Assembly (NCBI GenBank): GCA_964416315.1
Contig: CAYQDR010000074.1
Span: forward strand, 1 to 23,632
From: CAYQDR01 sp964416315
GTDB lineage: Bacteria > Methylomirabilota > Methylomirabilia > Rokubacteriales > DASRDR01
Direction: 5' to 3'
Length of the DNA stretch: 23,632 nt
The notes below the pieces were generated by a model. That model saw nothing but the letters and a program-made list of their open reading frames with translations. It had not been told where the DNA came from and made no database searches. Made by a program: the position numbers and the translations under genes. Of the stretch, positions 13,336 through 21,836 are shown piece after piece. Positions within the stretch are counted from its first letter, which is position 1. Every line of letters begins with the position of its first letter.

Positions 13336-14864
13336 GCCCTGTGGCGGCGACGCGCACGGTCCCCCTCGACCAGCTCCTCGGCGCGCTGCCGGAGAAGGCC
13401 CTGCTCGGCCCCATGCCGAAGGAGGTCCACGGGCTCACGGACGATTCCCGCCGCGTGACCGAGGGGTGCTGCTTCGTGGCCGTGCGGGGGCTCCGGGTGG
13501 ACGGCCACCGCTTCATCCCCCACGCCGTCGAGCGCGGGGCGAGCGCCATCGTCGCCGAGCCGCCGGACCCGCTCCCGGGGCACGCGCTCGGCCGCATCCT
13601 GGTCCCCGACAGCCGGCGGGCGCTGCCGCGGCTCGCCGATGCCTACTTCGGCCATCCCTCCCGCGCCCTGGCCGTGGTCGGGGTGACGGGGACGAACGGC
13701 AAGACCACCACGACCTACCTCGTCGAGGCGCTCCTCCGCGCCCGCGGGCTCGAAACCGGGATCGTCGGGACGATCCGGTACGTGATTCGCGGGGCGGGGC
13801 GGGACGCGCGGCAGACGACCCCCGAGGCGCTCGAGCTCCAGGGGCTCCTCGCCGAGATGGTCGCGGCCGGAGTGGGCGGCGTGGCGATGGAGGTCTCGTC
13901 GCACGCCCTCGAGCTCCGACGCGTGGACGGGGTCGCGTTCGACGTCGCCATCTTCACGAACCTCACGCAGGACCACCTCGACCTCCACGGCACGATGGAG
14001 CGGTACGCGCAGGCGAAGGCGCGGCTGTTCTTCGAGTTGCTCCGCGACGGCCCCAAGCCCCGCCCGACGGCTGTGCTGAACGCCGACGACCCCGCCGGCG
14101 CGGAGTGGGCGCGGCGGCTCGCCGCCGAGCTGCCCGGGCGTGTCCTCACTTTCGGGCTCGGCCCCGCCCACGCCGTCCGGCCGCGCGGGTACACCTCCGG
14201 GCTCGAGGGCATCGTCCTCGACGCGGAGACGCCCCTGGGGGCGGTCCGCGTCGCCTCGCCGCTCATCGGCGAGCACAACGTGATGAACCTCCTGGGCGCG
14301 GTGGCGGCCGGCGTGGCGCTCGAGCTCCGTCCGGACGCGATCGGCGCGGCCCTGGCGGGCGTGCAGACCGTGCCGGGGCGGTTCGAGCGGGTGGACGCGG
14401 GCCAGGAGTTCCTGGTCGTCGTGGACTACGCCCACACCCCCGACGCCCTCCGCCGCGTCCTGGAGACCGCGCGCCGCCTGACGCCACGCCGCCTGGGGGT
14501 GGTCTTCGGCGCCGGCGGCGACCGCGACCGGAAGAAGCGCCCGATCATGGGGCGGATCGCGGCCGAGCTGGCCGACCGCGTGTGGCTGACCTCGGACAAC
14601 CCCCGGTCGGAGAACCCGCGCGCCATCATCGACGAGATCGCCGCCGGAGTGGTGCCGCCCCCGCCGGAGGGCTATACTGTGTTTCCCGACCGACGCGAGG
14701 CGATCCGCGACGCGCTGGCCTGGGGGCGCGCCGGGGACGTGCTCGTGATCGCGGGGAAGGGTCACGAGACGTACCAGATCGTCGGCGACCAGGTCCTCCC
14801 CTTCGACGACCGCCAGGTAGCCCGCGAGATCCTCACGACCCTGAAGCCGGAGCGGCGAGGGTAG
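13332..14864 (+). CDS. murE: UDP-MurNAc-L-Ala-D-Glu:meso-diaminopimelate ligase MurE
   Basis: 510 residues. MurE adds the third stem-peptide residue in the cytoplasm using ATP. N-terminal UDP-binding domain (LTDDSRRVTEGCCFVAVRG), central ATPase with P-loop GTNGKTT at residues 120-126 (Lys124), TTPEALELQGLL, MEVSSHALEL and FTNLTQDHLDLHGT, then the C-terminal domain with DYAHTPDALRRVL. The specificity motif D422-N-P-R425 followed by SE is the signature of the meso-diaminopimelate-adding enzymes; lysine-adding ones differ at the Asn/Arg positions. ATG 13332 overlaps the ftsI stop by 4 bp, and murF begins 2 bp after its TAG. Confidence 0.96.
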   Translation: MSPVAATRTVPLDQLLGALPEKALLGPMPKEVHGLTDDSRRVTEGCCFVAVRGLRVDGHRFIPHAVERGASAIVAEPPDPLPGHALGRILVPDSRRALPRLADAYFGHPSRALAVVGVTGTNGKTTTTYLVEALLRARGLETGIVGTIRYVIRGAGRDARQTTPEALELQGLLAEMVAAGVGGVAMEVSSHALELRRVDGVAFDVAIFTNLTQDHLDLHGTMERYAQAKARLFFELLRDGPKPRPTAVLNADDPAGAEWARRLAAELPGRVLTFGLGPAHAVRPRGYTSGLEGIVLDAETPLGAVRVASPLIGEHNVMNLLGAVAAGVALELRPDAIGAALAGVQTVPGRFERVDAGQEFLVVVDYAHTPDALRRVLETARRLTPRRLGVVFGAGGDRDRKKRPIMGRIAAELADRVWLTSDNPRSENPRAIIDEIAAGVVPPPPEGYTVFPDRREAIRDALAWGRAGDVLVIAGKGHETYQIVGDQVLPFDDRQVAREILTTLKPERRG

Positions 14865-14866
14865 CG

Positions 14867-16264
14867 GTGCCCCGTCTGACGGTCGCCGACCTCGTCCAGG
14901 GCACGCAGGGGCGGCTCGCGGGCGGCCGCCCCGAGGCCGTCGTGAGCGGCGTCTCGATCGACAGCCGGACGTGCCGCCCCGGCGAGGTCTTCGTCGCGAT
15001 CCGCGGGCCACGCCGGGACGGCCACGCGTTCGTCGCGGACGCGGTCGGGCGCGGGGCGGGGGCGGTCGTGGTGAGCCGCCTCCCGGCGGCGCCGGGGCTC
15101 GCCCCGGACTTCCCGGTGGTTCTCGTGGCGGACACGACCCGGGCCCTCCAGGGCCTCGGGGCCTTCCACCGACGGGGCCACGCGGTCGCCGTCGTCGCCA
15201 TCACCGGGTCGAACGGGAAGACGACGACCAAGGAGCTGACCGCTCTCGTGCTCGGTCAGCGCTTCCGGGTCCTCAAGGCGGTCGGGAGCCTCAACAACCA
15301 GTGGGGCGTGCCGCTGACGCTGCTCGGCCTCGAGCCCTCCCACGAGGCGCTGGTCCTCGAGCTCGGCATGAACGCCTTCGGCGAGATCGCGGCGCTCGCC
15401 CAGCTCGCCCAGCCCACCGTCGGGGTGGTCACCGCCATCGCCCCGGCGCACCTGGAGGGCGTGGGCTCGATCGAGGGGGTCCAGAAGGCCAAGGGCGAGC
15501 TGGTCCAGGCGATCCCAGGGGACGGACACGTGGTCCTGAACGCCGACGACCCGCTCGTCCTCGCTCTCGCGCGCGAGGCGCGGGCGCGCGTCCTCACCTA
15601 CGGTCGGGCCGCACGCGCCGACGTCCGCCTCTCGGAGGTGACGGTGACGGCGGGCGCGCTCGCCTTCACCGTGGCGGCGGGCGGCGGCACGGCCCCGGTG
15701 CGGCTGTCGCTGGCGGGCCGCCACAACGCCTGGAACGGCGCGGCGGCGATCGCGGTCGGTCTGGCCCTCGGGGTCCCGCTCGAGCGCGCCGCCGGGGCGC
15801 TCGGCCAGGCGGCGCCGCTCAAGGGACGCCTGCTCTGGCGCCCGGCCGGGAGCGTCCGGATCCTCGACGACACCTACAACGCCAACCCGGCCTCCCTGCG
15901 TGCCGCGCTCGACGCGCTCGCCGCCGCGACCGGCGGGCGGGCCTGGGTGATCTTCGGCGACATGCTGGAGCTCGGCCCGGCGAGCGAGGTGGCGCACCGC
16001 GACGCCGGGGGCTGGATCGCCGCCCTCCCCACCGCGGGGCTCGCCACCGCCGGGCCGGCCGCGCGCGTGGCGGCGACCGCGGCCCGCGCAGCCGGGTGCC
16101 CCGAGGTGGCGAGCTTCGACGCGCCCGAGGACGCCGCGGCCTGGGTGGCGGCCCGCCTGACCTCCGGCGACCGCGTGCTCGTCAAGGGCTCGCGGGGGAT
16201 GCAGATGGAGCGCGCGGTCGAGGTCCTCCTCGCGCGGCTCGGCGGGGGCCGGCCTGCATGCTGA
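14867..16264 (+). CDS. murF: UDP-MurNAc-tripeptide:D-Ala-D-Ala ligase MurF
   Basis: 465 residues from GTG 14867. MurF joins D-Ala-D-Ala to the tripeptide, the last cytoplasmic step before lipid transfer. Visible: VSIDSRTCRPGEVFVAIRG (UDP-binding domain), P-loop GSNGKTT at residues 114-120 (Lys118), SLNNQWGVPLTLL, the LGMNAFGEI segment typical of MurF, VLNADDP, GRHNAWNGAAAIAVG, DDTYNANPASLRAALD and FGDMLELG. GCGAGGG lies about 6 nt upstream of the start. The gene overlaps mraY by 7 bp. Confidence 0.96.
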   Translation: MPRLTVADLVQGTQGRLAGGRPEAVVSGVSIDSRTCRPGEVFVAIRGPRRDGHAFVADAVGRGAGAVVVSRLPAAPGLAPDFPVVLVADTTRALQGLGAFHRRGHAVAVVAITGSNGKTTTKELTALVLGQRFRVLKAVGSLNNQWGVPLTLLGLEPSHEALVLELGMNAFGEIAALAQLAQPTVGVVTAIAPAHLEGVGSIEGVQKAKGELVQAIPGDGHVVLNADDPLVLALAREARARVLTYGRAARADVRLSEVTVTAGALAFTVAAGGGTAPVRLSLAGRHNAWNGAAAIAVGLALGVPLERAAGALGQAAPLKGRLLWRPAGSVRILDDTYNANPASLRAALDALAAATGGRAWVIFGDMLELGPASEVAHRDAGGWIAALPTAGLATAGPAARVAATAARAAGCPEVASFDAPEDAAAWVAARLTSGDRVLVKGSRGMQMERAVEVLLARLGGGRPAC

Positions 16265-17331
16265 CCTACCTCGCCGCCCTCGCCAAGTACCACATCGCCT
16301 TCAACGTCTTCCGCTACATCACGTTCCGGACGGCCATGGCGCTCCTCACGGCCCTGCTCATCAGCCTCGTGCTGGGCCCGTGGGTGATCCGGAAGCTCCG
16401 CGAGCGGCAGATCGGCGAGACGATCCGCGTGGACGGGCCCGAGCGGCACCGGGCCAAGGCGGGGACGCCGACGATGGGCGGGCTCCTGATCCTGGGCGCC
16501 CTGCTGGCCTCGAGCCTGCTCTGGGGGAATCTCCAGAACCGCCTGCTCTGGGTCGTGCTGGTCGTGACCGTGCTGCTCGGGGCCATCGGGCTCTACGACG
16601 ACTGGCGGAAGCTCTCGCGGCACCGGCCGCTCAAGATCCGCGAGAAGTTCCTCGCGCAGTCGGCCGTCGGGCTCGCGCTCGGCGCCTACCTCTACCGCTA
16701 CCCCTCCGACGGCGTGACGACCCAGCTCGCCGTGCCGTTCGCCAAGGAGTGGGTGCCGGACCTCGGCGTCTCCTACATCGTCGTCGCGGCGCTGATCGTC
16801 GTCGGGGCGTCCAACGCGGTGAACCTGACCGACGGGCTGGACGGCCTCGCGATGGGTCCCGTCATCGTCGCGGCGATCGCCCTGGGCATCTTCGCCTACG
16901 TCACGGGGCACGCCGTGCTCTCCCAGTACCTCTTCATCCTCAAGGTCCGGGGGGCCGGGGAGCTGGCCGTCTTCTGCGGCGCCCTCATGGGCGCGAGCAT
17001 CGGGTTCCTCTGGTTCAACAGCCACCCGGCCGAGGTGTTCATGGGGGACGTGGGCTCCCTCGCCCTCGGCGGGGCGATCGGGACCCTGGCCGTGCTCACG
17101 AAGGCCGAGCTGCTGCTTCCCTTCATCGGCGGGCTGTTCGTCATCGAGGCGGTCTCGGTGATCCTCCAGGTCGCCTCGTTCCGCCTGACCGGCCGGCGGA
17201 TCTTCCGGATGGCGCCGCTCCACCACCACTTCGAGCTGGCCGGGTGGCCGGAGTCGAAGATCGTGATCCGCTTCTGGATCCTCTCGCTGCTCATGGCCCT
17301 CCTGGCCGTGACGACGCTCAAGCTCAGGTGA
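16258..17331 (+). CDS. mraY: Phospho-N-acetylmuramoyl-pentapeptide-transferase MraY
   Basis: 357 residues, standard length. An integral membrane enzyme of about ten helices that moves phospho-MurNAc-pentapeptide to undecaprenyl phosphate, making lipid I. Motifs: KAGTPTMGGLLIL, the DDWRK aspartate pair, the NAVNLTDGLDGLA loop, FMGDVGSLALGG and the cytoplasmic HHHFELAGWPE histidine motif. The N-terminus (LAALAKYHIAFNVFRYITFR) is typical. ATG 16258 lies inside the end of murF; the stop shares one base with the murD start (TGATG), implying coupled translation. Confidence 0.97.
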   Translation: MLTYLAALAKYHIAFNVFRYITFRTAMALLTALLISLVLGPWVIRKLRERQIGETIRVDGPERHRAKAGTPTMGGLLILGALLASSLLWGNLQNRLLWVVLVVTVLLGAIGLYDDWRKLSRHRPLKIREKFLAQSAVGLALGAYLYRYPSDGVTTQLAVPFAKEWVPDLGVSYIVVAALIVVGASNAVNLTDGLDGLAMGPVIVAAIALGIFAYVTGHAVLSQYLFILKVRGAGELAVFCGALMGASIGFLWFNSHPAEVFMGDVGSLALGGAIGTLAVLTKAELLLPFIGGLFVIEAVSVILQVASFRLTGRRIFRMAPLHHHFELAGWPESKIVIRFWILSLLMALLAVTTLKLR

Positions 17332-18749
17332 TGGCCGTGGCTTCGGTTGAGCAAGGCTGGCTCGCGGCCGAGCGCGGCCCGGCCTGGCGCGCCGCCCTGG
17401 GGGGCCGGCGCGTCACCGTCGTCGGGCTCGCGCGGAGCGGCGTCGCCGCCTGCCGGCTCCTCCGGACCCTCGGGGCGGCCGTCAGCGGGACCGACCGCCA
17501 GACGGCCGACGCGCTCGGCGCGCGGATCCGCGGGCTCGCCGCCGAGGGCGTCCGCCTCTACCTCGGCGGCCACCCGCCCGAGGCGTTCGCCGGCGCCGAG
17601 CTGGTCGTCGTGAGCCCGGGCGTGCCGACGGAGCACGAGGCGCTCGCCGCGTGCCGGCGGCGCGGCATTCCCGTGATCGGGGAGCTCGAGCTGGCCTACC
17701 GGGCGATGACGGCGGAGGTCATCGCGGTGACGGGGACGAACGGCAAGACGACGACGACGGCGCTCGTCGGGGCGCTCCTGGCCGAGACGGGCCGCCCGCT
17801 GCTGGTCGGCGGCAACATCGGGCGGCCGCTCGCGGCCGAGGCCCTCGACTTCCCGCGGGACGGGCTCGTGGTCGCGGAGGTCTCGAGCTTCCAGCTCGAG
17901 ACGATCGAGCGCTTCCGCCCGCGCGTCGCCGCGCTCCTCAACGTGACCCCGGACCACCTCGATCGGCATCCGTCGCTCGCCGCCTACGCGGAGGCGAAGG
18001 CGCGCGTCTTCATGTGCCAGACCAGGGAGGACTGGGCCGTCGTCAATGCCGACGATCCGGGCGCGGCCGCGCTGGCCGGGCGGGCGCCGGGCCGGGTGGT
18101 CTGGTTCAGCCGGGCGCGGCCGGTCGCGGAGGGGTGCTACGTCCGTGAGGGCTGGCTCACGCTCCGGCTCGAGGCCCGGGACGAGCCGGTCTGTCCCGTC
18201 GAGGAGATCTTCCTCCGCGGCGCCCACAACCTCGAGAACGTGCTGGCCGCGACCGCGTGCGCGGCGTGGGCGCGCGTGGAGCCCGGGCGCCTGCGCGCCG
18301 CCATCAAGGCCTTCCGGGGCGTCCCCCACCGGCTCGAGTGGGTGCGGGAGCTCGCGGGCGTGGCCTTCTACAACGACTCGAAGGGCACGAACGTGGACGC
18401 GACGCTCAAGGCGCTCGCGTCCTTCCGGGAGCCGATCGTCCTGATCGCGGGTGGCCGGGACAAGGGGCAGGAATTCGCGCCGCTCGCGGCGGCGGCCGAC
18501 GGGCGGGTGAAGGCGGCGGTGGTGATCGGCGAGGGCCGCGCGACGCTGGGCCCCGCGCTCCGGCGCGTCACGGCCGTCCACGAGACGGACTCCCTGGGGG
18601 CGGCGGTGCGGCAGGCCTTCAGCCTGGCAGCGCCGGGCGACGTCGTGCTGCTGTCGCCGGCCTGCGCGTCCTTCGACATGTTCCGCGACTACGAGCACCG
18701 GGGCGAGGTCTTCAAGGCCGAGGTGCTCGCGCTCGAGGGGCGAGGCTGA
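17331..18749 (+). CDS. murD: UDP-MurNAc-L-alanine:D-glutamate ligase MurD
   Basis: 472 residues. MurD adds D-Glu as the second stem residue. The Rossmann-type N-terminal domain begins VTVVGLARSGVAACRLL; the ATPase P-loop GTNGKTT is at residues 135-141 (Lys139), followed by GGNIGRPL, EVSSFQLETIERF, NVTPDHLDRH, GAHNLENVLAA, PHRLEWV and FYNDSKGTNVDAT, then GGRDKG and the end motif LLSPACASFDMFRDYEHRGE. About 25 residues precede the conserved glycine motif; ATG 17331 touches the mraY stop, though GTG 17337 is an alternative start. ftsW follows after one base. Confidence 0.96.
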   Translation: MAVASVEQGWLAAERGPAWRAALGGRRVTVVGLARSGVAACRLLRTLGAAVSGTDRQTADALGARIRGLAAEGVRLYLGGHPPEAFAGAELVVVSPGVPTEHEALAACRRRGIPVIGELELAYRAMTAEVIAVTGTNGKTTTTALVGALLAETGRPLLVGGNIGRPLAAEALDFPRDGLVVAEVSSFQLETIERFRPRVAALLNVTPDHLDRHPSLAAYAEAKARVFMCQTREDWAVVNADDPGAAALAGRAPGRVVWFSRARPVAEGCYVREGWLTLRLEARDEPVCPVEEIFLRGAHNLENVLAATACAAWARVEPGRLRAAIKAFRGVPHRLEWVRELAGVAFYNDSKGTNVDATLKALASFREPIVLIAGGRDKGQEFAPLAAAADGRVKAAVVIGEGRATLGPALRRVTAVHETDSLGAAVRQAFSLAAPGDVVLLSPACASFDMFRDYEHRGEVFKAEVLALEGRG

Positions 18750-18750
18750 C

Positions 18751-19890
18751 ATGCCCAGGAAGATGAGCCCCGACTACGTCCTGTTCCTGGTCGTCGTCGT
18801 CCTGGTCGGGCTCGGCATCGTCATGGTCTACTCGGCGAGCGCGATCCTCGCGACCGACCGGTTCCACGACCCCTACTTCTTCCTCAAGAAGCAGTGCTTC
18901 TGGGCCATCCTCGGGCTCGCGGTGCTGTGGGGGACGATGGCCGTGGACTACCGGCGCTGGCGGCGGCTCGTCGCCCCGCTCCTCCTCGTCGCGACCGCGC
19001 TCCTGGTCCTCGTGCTCGTGCCGCCCTTCGGCCAGGAGATCAACGGGACCCGACGCTGGCTCCGCTGGGGCCCGTTCTCGTTCCAGCCGACGGAGCTCGC
19101 CAAGCTCGCGCTGGTGCTCTACCTGGCGGACTTCCTCGCCCGCCGGCGGCCCGTGATCGGGACGTTCCTCCGGGGGTTCCTGCCGCCGCTCGTCGTCACG
19201 GGCGCGATGGCGGCGCTCGTCATGGCCCAGCCCGACCTCGGCTCGAGCGTGGCACTCGTGACGGTGGTCCTGTGCATGCTCTTCGTCGCCGGCGCGCGCG
19301 TCCGCCACCTCGTCCTGGTCGGCGCCGCGGCGGTCCCCGTCATCGTGCTGGCCGTGACGGGGGCGAGCTACCGCGTGCGCCGCGTCTTCGCCTTCCTCGA
19401 CCCGTGGGCGGATCCGCAGGGCGCGGGCTTCCAGATCATCCAGTCGTATCTCGCCCTCGGGGGCGGGGGGGCGGTGGGGCGCGGGCTCGGCGAGTCGAAG
19501 CAGAAGCTCTTCTACCTCCCGGAACCCCACACCGACTTCATCTTCGCCATCATCGGAGAGGAGCTCGGGTTCGCCGGAGCGGTCCTCACGGTAGTCCTGT
19601 TCGGCCTCGTGCTCTGGCGGGGGATGCGGATCGCCCTGCGGGTCGCCGACCCCTTCGGCGCGCTCGCAGCCCTCGGCGTCACGGCGATGCTGGCGACCCA
19701 GGCGCTGGTGAACCTCGGGGTGGTGGTGGGCCTCCTGCCGACGAAGGGCCTCCCGCTCCCCTTCATCTCGTTCGGGGGCTCGTCTCTGCTCGTCGCGATG
19801 GCGGGAGTGGGCCTGCTCCTGAGCATTTCCCAGCACGCCGATACCGCGCCGGCGCCGGTGGCCGTCCGCCCCGCGAGGGCCCCCGCGTGA
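18751..19890 (+). CDS. ftsW: Septal peptidoglycan glycosyltransferase FtsW
   Basis: 379 residues, normal length, a SEDS-family polymerase with about ten membrane helices that works with FtsI. It starts SPDYVLFLVVVVLVGLGIVMVYSAS, and the conserved segments are GTRRWLRWGPFSFQPTELAK, MAQPDLGSS, LGGGGAVGRGLGESKQKLFY with LPEPHTDFIFAIIGEELG, and KGLPLPFISFGGSSL. The family catalytic Asp lies in the loop before the QPDLGSS-type helix or nearby. Ribosome binding site GAGGGGCGAGG precedes ATG 18751. The stop region GCGTGAGACA is itself repeated at 20030 and 20191 in the following array, so the repeats begin at the end of this gene. Confidence 0.96.
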   Translation: MPRKMSPDYVLFLVVVVLVGLGIVMVYSASAILATDRFHDPYFFLKKQCFWAILGLAVLWGTMAVDYRRWRRLVAPLLLVATALLVLVLVPPFGQEINGTRRWLRWGPFSFQPTELAKLALVLYLADFLARRRPVIGTFLRGFLPPLVVTGAMAALVMAQPDLGSSVALVTVVLCMLFVAGARVRHLVLVGAAAVPVIVLAVTGASYRVRRVFAFLDPWADPQGAGFQIIQSYLALGGGGAVGRGLGESKQKLFYLPEPHTDFIFAIIGEELGFAGAVLTVVLFGLVLWRGMRIALRVADPFGALAALGVTAMLATQALVNLGVVVGLLPTKGLPLPFISFGGSSLLVAMAGVGLLLSISQHADTAPAPVAVRPARAPA

Positions 19891-19923
19891 GACACCGCGC
19901 GCTGGCCAGCCGACCGCAGGGCG

Positions 19924-20084
19924 CCCCCCCTCCCCCCGAAGGGGGCCGGAGGGGCGGGACGGCGCGAGGGTGCACGCCCGAGCCGTCCCGGCGACCCGAT
20001 CAGTCGGGGCCGGGGGTGCGGGGGGGCCGGCGTGAGACAGGCCACGTCACGCCCCGCCTCGCGGGTCAGCGTTCTGAGCGTCGG
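19924..20084. repeat. 161-bp tandem repeat, unit 1
   Basis: Repeats at offset 161 with only a few changes (for example T19971 versus C20132 and C20010 versus T20171). It contains three dyads: CCCCTCC/GGAGGGG (19927-19933, 19948-19954) around CCCC-GAA-GGGG; GGGACGGC/GCCGTCCC (19956-19963, 19982-19989) around a 4-bp inner stem; and CCCGA/TCGGG (19995-19999, 20004-20008). Confidence 0.85.
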
Positions 20085-20226
20085 CCCCCCCTCCCCCCGA
20101 AGGGGGCCGGAGGGGCGGGACGGCGCGAGGGCGCACGCCCGAGCCGTCCCGGCGACCCGATCAGTCGGGGTCGGGGGTGCGGGGGGGCCGGCGTGAGACA
20201 GGCCACGTCACGCCCCGCCTCGCGGG
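20085..20226. repeat. 161-bp tandem repeat, unit 2 (cut by the gap)
   Basis: Same unit as 19924-20084, running into the N block after 142 bases. GGGACGGC (20117-20124) pairs with GCCGTCCC (20143-20150) around GGGC-GCAC-GCCC (20129-20140). Confidence 0.85.
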
Positions 20227-20326
20227 NNNNNNNNNNNNNNNNNNNNNNNNNNNNNNNNNNNNNNNNNNNNNNNNNNNNNNNNNNNNNNNNNNNNNNNNNN
20301 NNNNNNNNNNNNNNNNNNNNNNNNNN
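20227..20326. other. Assembly gap of 100 N
   Basis: Exactly 100 Ns, the usual placeholder for unknown length, with copies of the same repeat on both sides. If only one unit were missing its remainder, 66 bases would be enough; more units, or a gene, may be hidden. Confidence 0.95.
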
Positions 20327-20380
20327 CGCACGCCCGAGCCGTCCCGGCGACCCGATCAGTCGGGGTCGGGGGTGCGGGGG
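20327..20380. repeat. 161-bp tandem repeat, last partial unit
   Basis: Begins CGCACGCCCGAGCC directly after the gap and matches unit 2 until 20380, 7 bases before the murC ATG. The G run at its end is the only candidate ribosome binding site for murC. Confidence 0.8.
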
Positions 20381-20387
20381 GTCTCGA

Positions 20388-21836
20388 ATGACCGGCACGC
20401 GCATCTTCAAGCGCTACCAGCAGGTCCACTTCGTCGGGATCGGCGGCGCCGGGATGAGCGGCCTGGCCGAGGTGCTCCTCACCCTCGGCTACCGGGTGAC
20501 CGGCTCCGACGCGAAGCGGAACGAGGCCGTCGAGCGCCTCGAACGGCTCGGCGCGAAGGTCTTCGTCGGCCACGCCGCGAGCCACGTCGAGGGGGCGCAC
20601 GTGGTCGTCTACTCGTCCGCGGTCGCGCGGGACAACCCCGAGCTGCAAGCGGCCCGGCAGAGGGGGATCCCGGTCATCCCGCGGGCCGAGCTACTCGCCG
20701 AGCTGATGCGCGTCAAACACGGGATCGCGATCGCCGGCACGCACGGCAAGACGACCACCACCTCGATGGTCGCCGCGGTGCTCGCCGAGGCGGGGTTCGA
20801 CCCGACGATCGTCGTGGGCGGGCGGGTGACGGCGCTCGGCGCGAACGCCCGGCTGGGGCAGGGGGAGTTCCTGGTGGCCGAGGCGGACGAGTCCGACGGC
20901 TCGTTCCTGCGGCTCACGCCCACCATCGCGGTCGTCACGACGATCGACGCCGAGCACCTCGACTACTACCGCGACCTGGACGCGATCCGGGAGGCGTTCC
21001 TCCAGTTCATCAACACGGTGCCGTTCTACGGGGCCGCTGTCCTGTGCGCCGACCAGCCCGAGATCCGGGCGCTGCTCCCGCGCGTCGAAAAGCGCGCGAT
21101 CACCTACGGGCTCGCCGGACCGGCCGACCTCGTCGCCGCCGCGCTCCGGCTGGAGGGCCTGACCGCGCGCTTCGAGGTCCTGCACCGGGGCGAGTCGCTC
21201 GGGGAGCTCCGGCTCCACGTGCCGGGCGCGCACAACGCGGCCAACGCGCTCGCCGCCACGGCCGTCGGCCTGGACCTCGAGGTCCCGTTCCCCGTCATCC
21301 AGCGCGCGCTCGAGAGCTTCACGGGCGTCCAGCGGCGGTTCCAGGTCAGGGGCGAGGCGCGGGGGGTCCTCGTGGTGGACGACTACGGCCACCACCCGGC
21401 GGAGATCCGGGCGACGCTCCTTGCGGCGCGCCAGGGGTTCGGGCGGCGGCTGGTCGTCGCCTTCCAGCCGCACCGCTACACGCGCACCTTCCATCTGCAC
21501 GGCGAGTTCCTCACCGCCTTCGACGACGCTGACGTGCTCGTGATCACCGACATCTACCCGGCCGGCGAGGCGCCCATCCCCGGGGTCCACGCGCGGACCC
21601 TGGCCGAGGGGATCGCCGCCCGAACCACCCGGGAGGTCCGCTACGTGAGCGATCGGGGGGGGCTGCTCGAGTTCCTCCTCCACGCCGTGCGGCCCGGCGA
21701 CCTGCTCCTCACGCTCGGGGCGGGGGACATCGGCGGCCTCGCGGATCAGGTGCTGAGGCACCTGAGCCAGGGGCCTGCCGGCCCGCCCCGGAGCGCGAAG
21801 GGCCGGAGCGCAGAAGGAGAGCGGCATGCTGGGTGA
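20388..21836 (+). CDS. murC: UDP-MurNAc:L-alanine ligase MurC
   Basis: 482 residues from ATG 20388. MurC adds the first stem-peptide residue, L-Ala. Motifs: VHFVGIGGAGMSGLAEVLL (UDP-binding glycine loop), GSDAKRNEAVERLERLG, SSAVARDNPE, P-loop GTHGKTTTT beginning at residue 117 (Lys121), EADESDGSFLRL, IDAEHLDYY, GAHNAANALAA, GVQRRFQVRGE and DDYGHHPAEIRATL. The reading frame is open through the repeat array, but those upstream residues are low-complexity and cross the gap; ATG 20388 gives the normal N-terminus (TGTRIFKRYQQVHFVGIGG). The G-rich end of the last repeat unit lies just before it. The C-terminus overlaps murB by 11 bp and has a short charged tail. Confidence 0.96.
   Translation: MTGTRIFKRYQQVHFVGIGGAGMSGLAEVLLTLGYRVTGSDAKRNEAVERLERLGAKVFVGHAASHVEGAHVVVYSSAVARDNPELQAARQRGIPVIPRAELLAELMRVKHGIAIAGTHGKTTTTSMVAAVLAEAGFDPTIVVGGRVTALGANARLGQGEFLVAEADESDGSFLRLTPTIAVVTTIDAEHLDYYRDLDAIREAFLQFINTVPFYGAAVLCADQPEIRALLPRVEKRAITYGLAGPADLVAAALRLEGLTARFEVLHRGESLGELRLHVPGAHNAANALAATAVGLDLEVPFPVIQRALESFTGVQRRFQVRGEARGVLVVDDYGHHPAEIRATLLAARQGFGRRLVVAFQPHRYTRTFHLHGEFLTAFDDADVLVITDIYPAGEAPIPGVHARTLAEGIAARTTREVRYVSDRGGLLEFLLHAVRPGDLLLTLGAGDIGGLADQVLRHLSQGPAGPPRSAKGRSAEGERHAG

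Larger units (their letters stand above)
19891..20387. other. ftsW-murC interval: repeat array and assembly gap; no murG seen
   Basis: 497 bases (100 are N) in an operon whose other junctions are between an 11-bp overlap and a 16-bp gap. It is filled by tandem copies of a 161-bp unit; no conserved protein motif is seen. In most dcw clusters murG lies exactly here. Its GGGTGGH glycine motif is not encoded in any frame that I could read. Confidence 0.85.

Noticed and set aside
19887..20226. GTG overlapping the ftsW stop (GTGA) as a possible murG start
   Set aside because: The overlap style matches mraZ/rsmH and murB/ftsQ, but the reading that follows is repeat-derived and lacks the MurG glycine-rich N-terminus.
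19924..20380. CRISPR array
   Set aside because: Units are 161 bp and near-identical throughout, with no short repeat/unique spacer pattern and no cas genes.
18894..20387. Open frame running from within ftsW through the repeat array into murC
   Set aside because: It is the murC frame left open by stop-poor GC-rich repeats and unknown bases; the protein before ATG 20388 is low-complexity and crosses the gap.
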